A stretch of 64,000 nt of DNA from Muribaculaceae bacterium Isolate-037 (Harlan) (GTDB lineage Bacteria; Bacteroidota; Bacteroidia; Bacteroidales; Muribaculaceae), in contig RIAZ01000009.1 of the NCBI GenBank assembly GCA_003762615.1, forward strand, positions 1 through 64,000, read 5' to 3'. The position numbers and the translations under genes are program-made. The notes beneath the pieces are model-generated. The model had not been told where the DNA came from. It worked only from the letters and a program-made list of their open reading frames with translations, and made no database searches. This document shows, piece after piece, positions 1 to 9,498 of this stretch (the stretch's first letter is position 1; each line of letters starts with the position of its first letter).

Positions 1-157
1 TAGTTTTCATGAGAAAAAGCGTCCAAACTTTTCCTTTAAATTACTAATTTTCAGGGACTTTTGCAAATTTAATCGACTAAAAATTAAGTGTTTAACAGCA
101 TAAATTTAATTTTTGTCATCTACTAAAGCAAGGTGATTATAACTGAACTCCGTTCCA

Positions 158-430
158 TTATGATTCAATCATTCTCGCGTCTGTCACTTCCGAATATGAT
201 ACGATTGATACTTTTACACCGGCATAGATGCCAATCTCAAATATCAGGTCTTTCGGACTGTCATCGCCAAATTTTACTATGGGGATAGGTGGTAAGTTAC
301 CGATGGCGGCCAGAACCCTTAAAGTCGCACCTGCGGCTCTGCAAATCTGGACTGCGGCATTGCCCGTTGATATGAACTCAGCTGAATAGTAACCTTTAGG
401 GTCTTTATTGAATGTTAGTTGCTTTTCCAT
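158..430 (-). CDS. Hypothetical small protein after the holin gene
   Basis: I do not recognise this 90-residue protein. It has no obvious membrane segment or cysteine cluster and looks like a small mixed alpha/beta domain. It starts at ATG 11 bases after the stop of the holin-like gene, so it is probably the last gene of the tail-appendage and lysis transcript. No gene is visible in the 157 bases beyond its stop. Position suggests a virion-associated or lysis-accessory role, but that is inference only. Confidence 0.55.
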   Translation of the reverse strand: MEKQLTFNKDPKGYYSAEFISTGNAAVQICRAAGATLRVLAAIGNLPPIPIVKFGDDSPKDLIFEIGIYAGVKVSIVSYSEVTDARMIES

Positions 431-441
431 TACATTTTGAC

Positions 442-945
442 TTATTGCTGATTGTCATCTTCTTCATCGTTTGAAGAGCCTTTTGTGATTTCGGTTTCTT
501 CAATGATGGTTAATTTCTTTTTCTCTTCTACGACATCATCAAGAAGTTCCTCTTTGCCGACCAGCTTATAAAAGTTGAATTTCTTTTTGATGCCCTTATA
601 TTCAAGATAGTTATTGACACATGAATTAATCTCTATGCCATAGATAATGAACAGCATACCCATACTGATGATAGGCACACCAATCGTTATCTCAAAGGTC
701 ATACTGCATACTTCCGCAAGTGTGACCCAACACAGGTAATCAACCATCTTGTTTATGGTTCGCCGGATAGCGCGTGAAAACCTAATCTTTTCACCTCGCT
801 TCTTGGCAGCCATAATACCAAACCTTAAATCCGCGATAACAAGAATCATCCCCAGTAACAGCCACGGGGCAAGATGCGTGTAAAAGGATGTGATGGAAGC
901 ACCCAGCACAGCAAATATGGAACTAAAGAGGTTGTTGTCGTTCAT
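442..945 (-). CDS. Holin-like membrane protein
   Basis: Protein of 167 residues with about three hydrophobic segments (roughly residues 8-40, 68-90 and 95-115). Between the first two lies a basic stretch with ADLRFGIMAAKKRGE, the D-x-x-x-G-x-x-x-A-x-x-x-G pattern of phage holin family 4 proteins. The C-terminal third is charged and ends in an acidic tail. Holins form inner-membrane lesions that release endolysin. The lysozyme of this phage is encoded far away (57465-58058), so the two lysis genes are not adjacent in this window. Family assignment rests on topology and this motif. Confidence 0.6.
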   Translation of the reverse strand: MNDNNLFSSIFAVLGASITSFYTHLAPWLLLGMILVIADLRFGIMAAKKRGEKIRFSRAIRRTINKMVDYLCWVTLAEVCSMTFEITIGVPIISMGMLFIIYGIEINSCVNNYLEYKGIKKKFNFYKLVGKEELLDDVVEEKKKLTIIEETEITKGSSNDEEDDNQQ

Positions 946-1051
946 TATGTATGGGGATTATAAATGTTATTACAAGATGCCATTCTACAATAAGAAGACA
1001 TTCAAAAGTATCTACATTCCTCCGATTAAAGAACTCTAAACCCCGACAATC

Positions 1052-1074
1052 TACGACTTTACCCAATAGTCGTA
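1052..1074. repeat. Inverted repeat TACGAC...GTCGTA, copy 1
   Basis: An imperfect palindrome, TACGACT followed by about nine bases and AGTCGTA, lies in the 167-base gap between the holin-like gene and the next gene upstream. A related palindrome is at 60521-60544 in the opposite orientation. It could be a protein-binding site or a weak hairpin; no U-run follows it. Confidence 0.45.
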
Positions 1075-1112
1075 AAAATCCCACCTAAACGATGTTAGAT
1101 GGGATTCGTCAT

Positions 1113-1397
1113 TTACGCTTCTGCTATTTCCGTTACATGCCCCAGAATCCGATTCATTGCTTCAATGAACGCAGGACTGCAACACTTCATCGCATAGGTG
1201 TCGATAAGTCGCATTTCCTTTTCATTGTATTCAGTAGGGCCATCGGAATTGTATATCTTCATAGCAAGCGATAATGCTTCTATGCCAGAACCGACATTAT
1301 AGATTACGTCGGCAAATTGTTGACGTAGGTCACAGATGGAACAGTTCTTGTGGGCGACATCTGTAAAAATCTCAATCCTTGAAAAGTCTATATTCAT
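1113..1397 (-). CDS. Hypothetical protein, 94 aa
   Basis: Unrecognised, largely helical protein. It starts at ATG three bases after the stop of the large tail-appendage gene, so it is translated from the same message. It has several cysteines (C18, C21, C71, C72) but no clear zinc-finger spacing. It may be a small chaperone or accessory factor for the adjacent tail protein, judged by position only. Confidence 0.55.
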   Translation of the reverse strand: MNIDFSRIEIFTDVAHKNCSICDLRQQFADVIYNVGSGIEALSLAMKIYNSDGPTEYNEKEMRLIDTYAMKCCSPAFIEAMNRILGHVTEIAEA

Positions 1398-1400
1398 AAC

Positions 1401-3392
1401 TTATTGTTGATAATTAATTATTCTTGCTGAATACATAAGTGAATAGGTTGAATCAAGCGAACCTGATTTGTTAGGGTCATAAATAAGGAGATATGTGATG
1501 GAATCACCGCCTCCCATCTCCCATGAATCAACACGCTGCCCATTTTGATTTACGACAGTGGGATATTCTCCATTATAATAAGGAGTCTGCTCAGAACCAT
1601 TTACCGTAACTTTCTTTTGCGTCCTGCCATATACATGGAAATTATTTTGCGTCAAGACATCGGCAACAATAGTAAATTCTACACAAAACGCTGTGGAGCT
1701 TCCTATTCCTAAAGCACTTCTGACCTCACTTAATGTAGGCAAAGTGATTCCGGAACTTTTACCAATGGCATACACAACCCATTTATTGTTCTGTGCAATT
1801 TTTAGATAGCCGTTATAGATGGTATTGGCTGCATTAAGCGTATATTTGCTATAATGATACCCTCCAATCCAACCATCAAGATTGCCATTGCCTGAGCCTA
1901 AGAACGCATGGTTTATATCTGCGTTCTTTGCTGAAAGCAACATAGCAATGTTCCTTCCAAGCCCCCAGAAGTCATTATTATCCTCATTTTCAAAGCGTGC
2001 CACGGCCCTCATTGCAGAAGTAGCCGGGAGGATATTCCCTCCTATTCCGGCGAATGTATGATGAGTATCATTCCTGAATATGATGCAGGCGTCATTGTCA
2101 AATTCCGGCCCGTTTGTAAGGCTGTTACCAAATATGTTGAACCCCGCTATCTTGCCGGAAGTAGCTGTGATTTTTCCTGTAATATTTGCGTTGGATGAAA
2201 ACAATGCTCCAAAGACATCGACCCTAAACGGAGCATCATCTGGAAGCTGTGAGCCAGCCCAAATACGAATCTTCTTTCCACTATTAGAGCCGGAAAAGCC
2301 GGCAGTGACAACCCCATCATCATTTGTTATAAGAATCTGGTTAGATTGCATCAGTGTTATGATGGCATCGTCGGCAAGAAGCAACGGCGTGTATATCGGT
2401 TCAAGGTCGTTAAGCGGCTCCCAATATTTAAGCCAAGGTTCAGTCCCTTTGCTCGTAAGTTGTGGGGCGTTGTCTTCGGAGGAATGATGAGTTTCCCTGC
2501 ACCTGAACCATTTCGCTTTAGAGGCGAGCACAGAATTTTGCTCGGACATGAGATACACAAGGTCTATGTATCTTAGTCCGGCTGTTTCAAGTTCCGAGTC
2601 ATTACGGAACATAAACCCAGTAGCAAATTTGGAGCGGCGGTATATGCAGCCTTGCAGACCTTGCAAACCCGGCGTACCATCCTTGACCGTATGGACGCAT
2701 ATTATCTTTTCATATTTCTTTCCACCGGCAGTGACAGTAAACGGAATGTCTATATTCACATCATTTCCTGCGACATACCTGAAATAATAGTAAAATCCAT
2801 CGGAATCATCGGTGCCGACCCCCCATGTCAAACCGGATGTTATGGGTTTTGACATACCCTCCCCAAGAGTGGAACACAGGTATTCATCATTATATTTCAG
2901 CTTTTTATTTCCTATATACACATCAATCTTGACAACTCGCCGAGGAACAGATGTTGAATAATTGAACTCAACATTCTCGGGAGATACAACGATAGTGACC
3001 GCATCCATTCCGGGCTGTCCTTCACGGTTTATGACAAGAGCCTCGGATGCAACCACTTTGTTATTGATCCGATACTCGAAAGACACTGCCGCATAAGTTG
3101 CCGCAGCTGCAGAAGTAACTCCAGACGCGGCAACATCTGAGATAGTGCCGTCCATTTTAGTATAGACCAGCCTCATACCTCCATCATTGGCCTCGGAAGT
3201 AACGCCACCAACATTTTTATAAGCTTTTGCGGTTATATTGTTGGCATTACATATGACCGATCCGTCTGCTTTTATAGTTATTGAGTTGGGTGAAAGAACA
3301 ATATAATAGTTGACCGAATCGGCCCCCGGTGTCCCCGGGGTGCCGTCTTTCGGTCTGCGCCTGATTGTTATGCGGCCTTGTGCTTTCGGCAT
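1401..3392 (-). CDS. Tail fibre or appendage protein with short collagen-like start
   Basis: Large protein of 663 residues. The N-terminus (residues 1-25) has a basic beta stretch then DGTPGTPGADS, a short Gly-Pro collagen-like segment; two further Gly-x-x-Gly pieces occur near residues 125 and 240. The middle is beta-rich and contains a segment around residues 370-420 (VFGALFSSNANITGKI) of a kind common in Bacteroidales phage tail appendages. The C-terminal 200 residues are probably the distal tip. The N-terminus resembles that of the 7017-8054 protein (QGxITIxR), suggesting a shared attachment motif. The role in host adhesion is inferred from composition and from lying in the tail-tip block beside the DGR target. 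Confidence 0.65.
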   Translation of the reverse strand: MPKAQGRITIRRRPKDGTPGTPGADSVNYYIVLSPNSITIKADGSVICNANNITAKAYKNVGGVTSEANDGGMRLVYTKMDGTISDVAASGVTSAAAATYAAVSFEYRINNKVVASEALVINREGQPGMDAVTIVVSPENVEFNYSTSVPRRVVKIDVYIGNKKLKYNDEYLCSTLGEGMSKPITSGLTWGVGTDDSDGFYYYFRYVAGNDVNIDIPFTVTAGGKKYEKIICVHTVKDGTPGLQGLQGCIYRRSKFATGFMFRNDSELETAGLRYIDLVYLMSEQNSVLASKAKWFRCRETHHSSEDNAPQLTSKGTEPWLKYWEPLNDLEPIYTPLLLADDAIITLMQSNQILITNDDGVVTAGFSGSNSGKKIRIWAGSQLPDDAPFRVDVFGALFSSNANITGKITATSGKIAGFNIFGNSLTNGPEFDNDACIIFRNDTHHTFAGIGGNILPATSAMRAVARFENEDNNDFWGLGRNIAMLLSAKNADINHAFLGSGNGNLDGWIGGYHYSKYTLNAANTIYNGYLKIAQNNKWVVYAIGKSSGITLPTLSEVRSALGIGSSTAFCVEFTIVADVLTQNNFHVYGRTQKKVTVNGSEQTPYYNGEYPTVVNQNGQRVDSWEMGGGDSITYLLIYDPNKSGSLDSTYSLMYSARIINYQQ

Positions 3393-3401
3393 GACAATTT
3401 A

Positions 3402-3806
3402 TTATTTGAGCATTGTGATTACGGTAGTGGCGATTCCTTTGGCGGTCGTGCGCCATGACTGATATTCCGACCATTCATTGACATATTCCTCGCGCTTGTC
3501 TTCTTCGACAGAGCTTCGGGTGTCTTTCGCGTCAATGAAGTTTGCGGAGAGAGCCTGAACGTCATCCGCAGAGTATCTGTCATTGACAATTGCCGAAACT
3601 ATCGAGCCATAGGTGATGGGCGCGGGCACATCAACGTTATAGCACTCGCATAAATCTTCCGGCTGTGACGGGGATTCCTCTGAGCCGTCCGTGATTTGAG
3701 GATCTGGAGCTTTCATGATGTCGAAGAAAATTCTGAGGACTGCGCCCTCCTGACGTATGATGATGCCGCTTTCGGGAATCACCGGGATTTGTTCTAATGT
3801 CTTCAT
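3402..3806 (-). CDS. Hypothetical tail-region protein, 134 aa
   Basis: Unrecognised acidic protein with a predicted beta N-terminus, a Ser/Pro/Glu linker around residues 40-52 and a helical C-terminus. It starts 20 bases after the reverse-transcriptase reading frame ends and stops 9 bases before the next gene, so it is part of the tail-appendage operon. It may be a tail-fibre assembly or attachment protein. Confidence 0.5.
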   Translation of the reverse strand: MKTLEQIPVIPESGIIIRQEGAVLRIFFDIMKAPDPQITDGSEESPSQPEDLCECYNVDVPAPITYGSIVSAIVNDRYSADDVQALSANFIDAKDTRSSVEEDKREEYVNEWSEYQSWRTTAKGIATTVITMLK

Positions 3807-3826
3807 TTCTTTTTCTTGTTTTGGGA

Positions 3827-5400
3827 TTATTCAAATATGTAATCTGTAATTCCGTCTCCGATGTCTCGCTTTTTGAGCTTTGTCTGAATCGGAAGCGCGT
3901 TCATTGTTTTTGCCTGGTCGAGCTGGGACTTCAGGGTGAAAGAGTTCGTGATGAACTTCGCTTCCTGATTCTCGAAGACTATCTTGACGGCATAGCGTCC
4001 ACCGCCATTGCGAGTCTTCACGTCCGGCTCGAAATCTAAGACTGTTATAGGGACGTTCAGAATCTCCATTGCCCTGACTTTACGTATGTCGAAGAAACGC
4101 TGTCCGTCCTTGGTAGTGCTTCTTCCGGTTATTCCCATTTCTGAAAAACTCATGTCGTTTTTTGTTATAGTTTGCCATAAATGACGGCAGTTGCCCCATT
4201 TGCACCAGCCCCAATATGAAGCCCGTGTCTCCAGGCGGCGTTTTGCCGTTCTGATTTTCTTTTCCTTTCTTGCGAAAGACTTCTTTATTGATTTGCGCAA
4301 TCTCACGTTGCCGTGAGTGAAACAGTAGCCGAGGAAGTCAATGCGTCTTCCGTCTGTTACCGCCGCGCTGACGCTTCCTTTTCTTCCTTTGTCCGGGTTC
4401 TCTTTCATGTCCGATTGGTGAGATTACAATGTTGGATTTCACACACAGTCCGAGTTCAGATGACTTCTCATAGAATATTCGGAGTTTCCTGCGGGCTTCG
4501 GCCTTGGTTCTTGCAAGTCCGAGCGTATCGTCACAATAACGCAAGTAGCCGTGATTCCTTCCTTTATACACTACGGCGTGGTCAATGCGCTTGCCGGACA
4601 GATTGCCTATCATCTGACTTGTGACAGCACCGATAGGCGTTCCTCTTCGTGCGTTCGGATTCTTCATTCAGGGTCTGTATTATGTTTTCATCGCTTGCAT
4701 AGTTGAAAAGGATAATCCGTATAAGCCTTATGAAATGTCTGTCCTTGAATAGAGCGGTCATTTCTGCCTCAATCAGCTCATGTGGAATCGACTGATAGAA
4801 CTTCTTGAAATCGGTCTTCCAAAACCATTTCCATTCCGGGTGTCGGCGAAGCATCTTTTTCAGAGTCCTGACACCGTAATGAAGCCCGCGCCCTTTGATG
4901 CAGGCGAATGCGCCGGGTATCAGACTGCCATAGACCTTTGGCTCGATTACACGCAGTACCGCATGATGAAGTATGCGCCACGGATAGAAATGCTGTTTGA
5001 TTATCTCCCTGACTTTGCCGGCATCGGTCTTGATTTCCTGCGATGTGTACTCGCAAGGAGGGAAGTCAAGCGTCAGAATCATGAGTTGAAGTTCACGGAG
5101 TTCCTGAAACTTTCTTTGATTGTGCCGTGTGATATAGCGGTGCGGGACATGAAACACCCTGCCGCTTTTGACAATCCGGCGTTGCGATTTCCCTTTTTGT
5201 GCCGTATCGTCGGCGGCAAGAAGATTATCCATTGTAGCTATCCGCTCAATGATGTGTCCCTCTCGTTTCGGACGTTTGCCGCCGTTAATCCTTATGGCGG
5301 ACTCGTAACGTTCGATACGTGCCGACAGCAACGCGTCAATCTCTGAGCAGGAGAGTGAACGCCAGTCAATGTCTGATATGTCAGCCGTGAGATATTCCAT
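3827..5400 (-). pseudogene. DGR reverse transcriptase split over three reading frames
   Basis: Three overlapping minus-strand frames together make one retroelement reverse transcriptase. Frame one (4582-5400) carries the N-terminus and RT motifs 1-3, including TDFKKFYQSIPHEL. Frame two (4338-4667) carries PIGAVTSQMIGN, the DGR-type motif 4 with SQ, and the catalytic YCDD. Frame three (3827-4408) carries RRIDFLGY, the thumb, and a C-terminal extension of about 100 residues of unknown function. Each junction needs a +1 shift, near 4600-4667 and 4338-4408, and in-frame stops block upstream starts for frames two and three. The enzyme would copy a template RNA with adenine errors to diversify tail proteins. 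The gene is either inactivated, translated by frameshifting, or affected by two sequencing indels. Confidence 0.85.
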
Positions 5401-5488
5401 GTCTATACGTGTATCGTCATTCTGAAAGAAGTGTCGTGTTTGCCAAACTCATGTCTTTTTCAGACCTATATAAAAAGATTCCACATAG

Positions 5489-5504
5489 GCAAGCGGACGC
5501 TTGC
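5489..5504. repeat. Short perfect inverted repeat between RT and DGR target
   Basis: GCAAGCG-GA-CGCTTGC, a 7-bp perfect stem, lies in the 300-base gap between the reverse transcriptase start and the stop of the target gene. This is where DGR template repeats often lie, but I see no template repeat in the gap. The hairpin may belong to a structured DGR RNA. Confidence 0.4.
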
Positions 5505-5602
5505 TTGGAATCCCTGCCCGGAGCTTTCGAGAGTCAACCTACTTGCCCCGCTTGTCTGCCCGCAAGAGACAGACCTTTCCGCTTACGAGATTTTTTGGCT
5601 TC

Positions 5603-5625
5603 ACGGAACTGTGTCTAAGTTCCGT
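5603..5625 (-). other. Hairpin downstream of DGR variable repeat 1
   Basis: A perfect 8-bp stem, ACGGAACT...AGTTCCGT, with a 7-base loop lies about 75 bases after the stop of the variable protein. Characterised DGRs have a stem-loop just downstream of the variable repeat that promotes retrohoming. No U-run follows on the minus strand, so it is not a classical terminator. Confidence 0.5.
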
Positions 5626-5699
5626 TACGCTGCACAGTCGAATCGAGTTAGATGCAGGGTCAGGGTTCGGGGAACGGTTTTCAGGATTTCTCCTGTATG

Positions 5700-6995
5700 T
5701 CAAGTTTGGCGAGAGCCGTAATTCGCGTTCGCATTCGAGAAAGCGTTCCTCGAGTTCGCGAAGCCGAGACCGCACAACGAGCCGTAAGTCGCAAAGCCGC
5801 CCCAAAGCACAAGCTGGCCTGTGTTGTTGATATACTCATAGTCACCCCAATAGGATGTCGCGCCGCCTCCGATTGCAGAGCCGAATATGTCGAAGTATTC
5901 GCCAATAATCATCTTTGAGATATACCCCTCTGAATTAGCCGTAACGGCTCTTCGGGCGAGCTGACGGTATTTGCCATTGGGGTGGGTGGAAAGTTCAGCC
6001 GCTGTCGGCATACGGTTGCCTTCATAGATGAATATTTCCTGACCGGTCTGAGCTGAATTTTCGGAGTTTCCGCAGTATACTCCCTGAATCATCTCATATT
6101 GCCATCCGTAGGGGTCTTCGATTCCGAACAGATTCACACGTGATGAATTTGTCGTGTGTATGGTGCTGTCGGATGTGTTAACGAGATTTGCGATACTGAT
6201 TTTGGCGAGAGCGTCACCGAGACTTTTTGTTGCGCCGGTCAGCAATTTTGAAGCTGCGCTCCACACGTCCTTCCAACCGTCCTCGCCGCCGACACCATTG
6301 CCGAGCTGTGTCTGAATGTTCGGGTTTCCGTAGTGTCCGAGTCCGAGCATCATCATATAACGGCGATGGTCGTAGTTGGTGAGACCCCAATCTTTGCCGT
6401 TCACCTGAGCCGCAGTCCAGAACTGTTCTATCGTTTTGGCACCTGTCGGGGTGACACCCGAACGAGATACGAGCGTGCTTCCTGACATACTTCCCTTGTA
6501 TGCCGCGATGCAGATGTATTCATCGTTATGGCAGTCGCCGATATAGTGTCCGCCGATGGGGAGCTGCGAGAGCCAGAGATAATCTACACCGCTTGCCGCG
6601 TCCTGCTTTATTACATAATAGAGACGCGGGCCGATGAACATGACATTCCCTTTTGATTCATCGAGAGTCGTGCCGTCCGCATATATCGCGGAATTGGTCG
6701 GGGACAGCTTTGCCGCGAGTCCCTTGGGGGTAACAAGATAGCGTCCGCACATGGACTCATATTCGGCTCTCATACCGGTGTTGCCGATAACACCCCATGC
6801 CTGGCTGGTCTGATTCTGTTTGAGTGGCACACCCCATGCGACCTGACGCAGAAGCATCTCGTCGCCGGTATTGATGACATTCATGAGGTTGTCAAGTGTG
6901 ATGCGGCGTACAGAGCCGTTGATTTCCATAAACACACAGTTTGATTTGAGTGCGGAAGTCACAAGTGTTGCTGTTCCTAAATCTTGATTTGCCAT
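5700..6995 (-). CDS. DGR-diversified tail protein (C-type-lectin-like C-terminus)
   Basis: Protein of 431 residues. The last roughly 120 residues have the look of a DGR target lectin fold, including SYWGDYEY and WGGFATYG, then CGLGFANSRNAFSNANANYG at the extreme C-terminus. That last part is rich in codons derivable from AAC and is the variable region. Such proteins display ligand-binding surfaces at the phage tail tip, and diversification changes receptor choice. The gene lies directly upstream of the reverse transcriptase on the same strand, the usual DGR arrangement. Residues 1-110 are probably the part that joins the tail. A second protein with the same C-terminal framework is encoded at 25335-25982. 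Confidence 0.85.
   Translation of the reverse strand: MANQDLGTATLVTSALKSNCVFMEINGSVRRITLDNLMNVINTGDEMLLRQVAWGVPLKQNQTSQAWGVIGNTGMRAEYESMCGRYLVTPKGLAAKLSPTNSAIYADGTTLDESKGNVMFIGPRLYYVIKQDAASGVDYLWLSQLPIGGHYIGDCHNDEYICIAAYKGSMSGSTLVSRSGVTPTGAKTIEQFWTAAQVNGKDWGLTNYDHRRYMMMLGLGHYGNPNIQTQLGNGVGGEDGWKDVWSAASKLLTGATKSLGDALAKISIANLVNTSDSTIHTTNSSRVNLFGIEDPYGWQYEMIQGVYCGNSENSAQTGQEIFIYEGNRMPTAAELSTHPNGKYRQLARRAVTANSEGYISKMIIGEYFDIFGSAIGGGATSYWGDYEYINNTGQLVLWGGFATYGSLCGLGFANSRNAFSNANANYGSRQT
5708..5812 (-). other. DGR variable repeat 1 (VR1)
   Basis: The final 35 codons of the 5700-6995 gene align codon for codon with positions 25442-25546. The shared framework is L-WGG-A---G--CGLG---SRNAFS--N--YGSR, with differences concentrated at the variable codons. 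Both end in the identical run TACGGCTCTCGCC, a candidate initiation-of-mutagenic-homology segment. Confidence 0.75.
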
Positions 6996-7016
6996 ATTTT
7001 ACTTTGATATTGATTG

Positions 7017-8054
7017 TTAGCTGAATTCTACTTCTGCCACTACCTCGACATCATTTTCTTTGTTGTTTCTGTCTGTCTCGGCAGTGGTTATTGTTATTGA
7101 GTCTGTGTTACTGTGCTTGATTGATTTCCATGTGTCCTTATCCATGACATCGCACTTCCAGACGGGATTGTTGAGGGTCTGCACTGAGTTGGTGCGTGTG
7201 TTCACGACTTTTGCCTTTACCGTGACATTCTGCCCAGGGGCAACCTCTCTCGCAGTGGAGGTGTAATCAAACACGATGATATGCTCGTCAAGCGAGTCAA
7301 TGATATAAACCCCTGCCCGTGCAACGGGGGCTGTATCGGAAGCTTTCAGATAGAACTCGGCGATAAACAACTGTGTGCCGTTGACATCATCGCGACCGAC
7401 AGTGACTTGCTTGTTACCATCCATCGATGACCACGCTGTGTCATCTTTGAACCACTTGACATGATAAGACGTAACAGGGTCTGCTCCTGACTGTAACCCA
7501 GTTTTCAAAAGAGATGTGAGATTGTTTGAGTCAAGAGTCTGAGGAGAGGCTACTATATAGCCATAGAAAGATGAAGCACCCATGTTCTGAATCACCACAT
7601 CAATGCTCTTGGCGATATTGTAATTAGTACCAGAGAGGGTTGCCACGCAAGAATATTCAAGCTCACCGTTAGCCACGGCATTAGCATTGGCAAGATTCCC
7701 GATAATTTTGAGTGAGCCGCCTTCGTCGCCGGTTGTAAGATTGATCTGAAACTTTCCCGTGCTGTCAGTCCTCCAATTTCCATCAGAGCTTGTGGCTCCC
7801 GTAAAAATAAGTGTCTGCCCGTTCCATTTCCATTGGTGAGATGAACGAACGACTGTATTTCCTCTTACTGATGTGACTTTAGGAGTGATTATGGGCTGGT
7901 TGGCAGCGACAGTCCAGTCGGGCGACACGCTTCCGGTGGAAGTATCAACCCCTTGATAAAGAGGCTTGCCGTTGGTGTCAAACGATACATAAAGGCTGTC
8001 ACCGTTTCGCAGACGCTTAATCGTAATACTGCCTTGTGCTGAATAATTACTCAT
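7017..8054 (-). CDS. Tail appendage protein with Ig-like beta domains
   Basis: Protein of 345 residues starting MSNYSAQGSITIKRL, an opening shared with the 1401-3392 protein. The rest is beta-rich, with repeated segments that resemble bacterial Ig-like folds (for example VAPGQNVTVKAKVVN near residues 268-282). No catalytic motif is visible. It is encoded 21 bases upstream of the DGR target and overlaps the end of the preceding gene by 8 bases, so it is probably co-translated and part of the same tail structure, perhaps carrying the variable lectin. Confidence 0.6.
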   Translation of the reverse strand: MSNYSAQGSITIKRLRNGDSLYVSFDTNGKPLYQGVDTSTGSVSPDWTVAANQPIITPKVTSVRGNTVVRSSHQWKWNGQTLIFTGATSSDGNWRTDSTGKFQINLTTGDEGGSLKIIGNLANANAVANGELEYSCVATLSGTNYNIAKSIDVVIQNMGASSFYGYIVASPQTLDSNNLTSLLKTGLQSGADPVTSYHVKWFKDDTAWSSMDGNKQVTVGRDDVNGTQLFIAEFYLKASDTAPVARAGVYIIDSLDEHIIVFDYTSTAREVAPGQNVTVKAKVVNTRTNSVQTLNNPVWKCDVMDKDTWKSIKHSNTDSITITTAETDRNNKENDVEVVAEVEFS

Positions 8055-8289
8055 TTTCTGTCTGTTTTATTTGCGTTAATGATTTGCGCCCTTTTATGAA
8101 ATCAAGCGCCGATACACGGCTTACAATGAAGCCGTCAACCTTGGCAACTATATCATGAAGTGCCATGTCAGGGAATTTAAACTTTAATTCATTTTCATTC
8201 AAGATGACCTGCCCGTCAATTATTGAGGGCGATGCCGGAATGATGCCATTGCCTATGACTGAGCTTCTTGGTGCGATGATATACTTCAT
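8047..8289 (-). CDS. Hypothetical small tail-region protein, 80 aa
   Basis: Unrecognised 80-residue protein. Its 3' end overlaps the start of the 7017-8054 gene by 8 bases, and it begins 3 bases after the stop of the upstream gene. It has a hydrophobic N-terminal strand and a basic C-terminus. The tight spacing suggests a small connector or chaperone in the tail-tip operon. Confidence 0.5.
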   Translation of the reverse strand: MKYIIAPRSSVIGNGIIPASPSIIDGQVILNENELKFKFPDMALHDIVAKVDGFIVSRVSALDFIKGRKSLTQIKQTENE

Positions 8290-8292
8290 AAG

Positions 8293-9495
8293 TCAATTAA
8301 AAATATAACGATTACAGTTTTTATCAGTCCACACCGTTGTTCCTTCTGTGGCGGTCTTATGAGCTGGCTTATACACGCATTCGCAATACACGTCACACCA
8401 ATCGTCCGAATAAGTAGAGCCTATTCCGGTCTTTTCGAGTTGAAAGACAGTTTCGTCTCCTTCATTATGTTTTACGCCGGTCTTGGAGATTGTGTCAGTG
8501 AACCATACTATACGGAATATCATTCCGGGGCATTCAACGATATTGCCGTCACTGTCAACCATAGCCCTGTCATACCTTTCGGTATCAGACGGGTGTATGG
8601 CAGTGCCGTTGGTTGGGATGCATGAATAGTCTTGATAAATGCGGTTGAATCCCAATTCTACCATGGCAACCTCCTTATTCGCTACGAAAGCCTTGATAAT
8701 ATAGGATGCCTTTTCTATCAGTCGGACATCAAAAATTACCTTAGTCGTAGATATTGTGTGGATTTCATCAATTCCTGATGTAAGCAAGGTCAAGCTTGAT
8801 TGATTCACCACGCGGTAAACACGAAGCGTGTATCCGGATGTCATTTTTGTTTTGCCGTTGAAAACGGTTACCGGGACTTCATGCAGGTAGGAGCATTTAT
8901 CTTTAGCTGCATTCTGTGTGGACGAAGATGCGGCGATGAGACCATGCGCTACTTTGTACTCATATAGTCTGAGCCTATCCTTTAGTGGGTCGTATTGGAT
9001 GATTGGGCTGTCACCAATTGATATTGAATACCCGTCATTCGCTTTCTCGGTAGTCGAAAGTGTTATCTTATCAGTTTTAATGGGGATATTCACGCCAAGA
9101 CGGTTGTCTGCCAGATTTGCTTCAAAATGCAACTCAGCCGCATCTCGGGGGGATATATTTTTGCTAATTGATATTGCACCACGTGTATCTCCAACTTGGT
9201 CTATGCTATATTTGCCGGACCAATCAGCAAGAGTCGCAATATCCTTGCCATTGACAAACCAGTGCATGTCGGCAAGAAGAGCATTTGAATATGGATTAGG
9301 CCAACTCCCGTCTGTTGCATTGGCAACCACTTCGGGAAGTATGATTGTAGGAGAAAGTTCGCGGTCAGGCTCATACTCTCCGTTCCCTCCATTATAAATC
9401 TGAGTGACAGGAGAGGCGGGAGTTATGCACCGTATGGAATTTGCGACCGTCAGTGGGGCGAATTCTTTTCTTATTCTTTTCTTATTACTCTGCAT
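8293..9495 (-). CDS. Tail-tip associated structural protein, 400 aa
   Basis: Beta-rich protein without recognisable catalytic motifs. It has a basic N-terminus (MQSNKKRIRKEF) followed by long alternating strands and a cysteine-containing C-terminus (DDWCDVYCECVY). Located 3 bases after the large tail-hub gene, it is probably a baseplate or upper fibre component. I cannot assign a family; the call rests on position, size and composition. Confidence 0.5.
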   Translation of the reverse strand: MQSNKKRIRKEFAPLTVANSIRCITPASPVTQIYNGGNGEYEPDRELSPTIILPEVVANATDGSWPNPYSNALLADMHWFVNGKDIATLADWSGKYSIDQVGDTRGAISISKNISPRDAAELHFEANLADNRLGVNIPIKTDKITLSTTEKANDGYSISIGDSPIIQYDPLKDRLRLYEYKVAHGLIAASSSTQNAAKDKCSYLHEVPVTVFNGKTKMTSGYTLRVYRVVNQSSLTLLTSGIDEIHTISTTKVIFDVRLIEKASYIIKAFVANKEVAMVELGFNRIYQDYSCIPTNGTAIHPSDTERYDRAMVDSDGNIVECPGMIFRIVWFTDTISKTGVKHNEGDETVFQLEKTGIGSTYSDDWCDVYCECVYKPAHKTATEGTTVWTDKNCNRYIFN

Positions 9496-9498
9496 AGT

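Noticed and set aside
5401-5699. DGR template repeat in the gap between RT and target
   Set aside because: I compared both strands with the VR framework and found no A-rich match or shared end segment.
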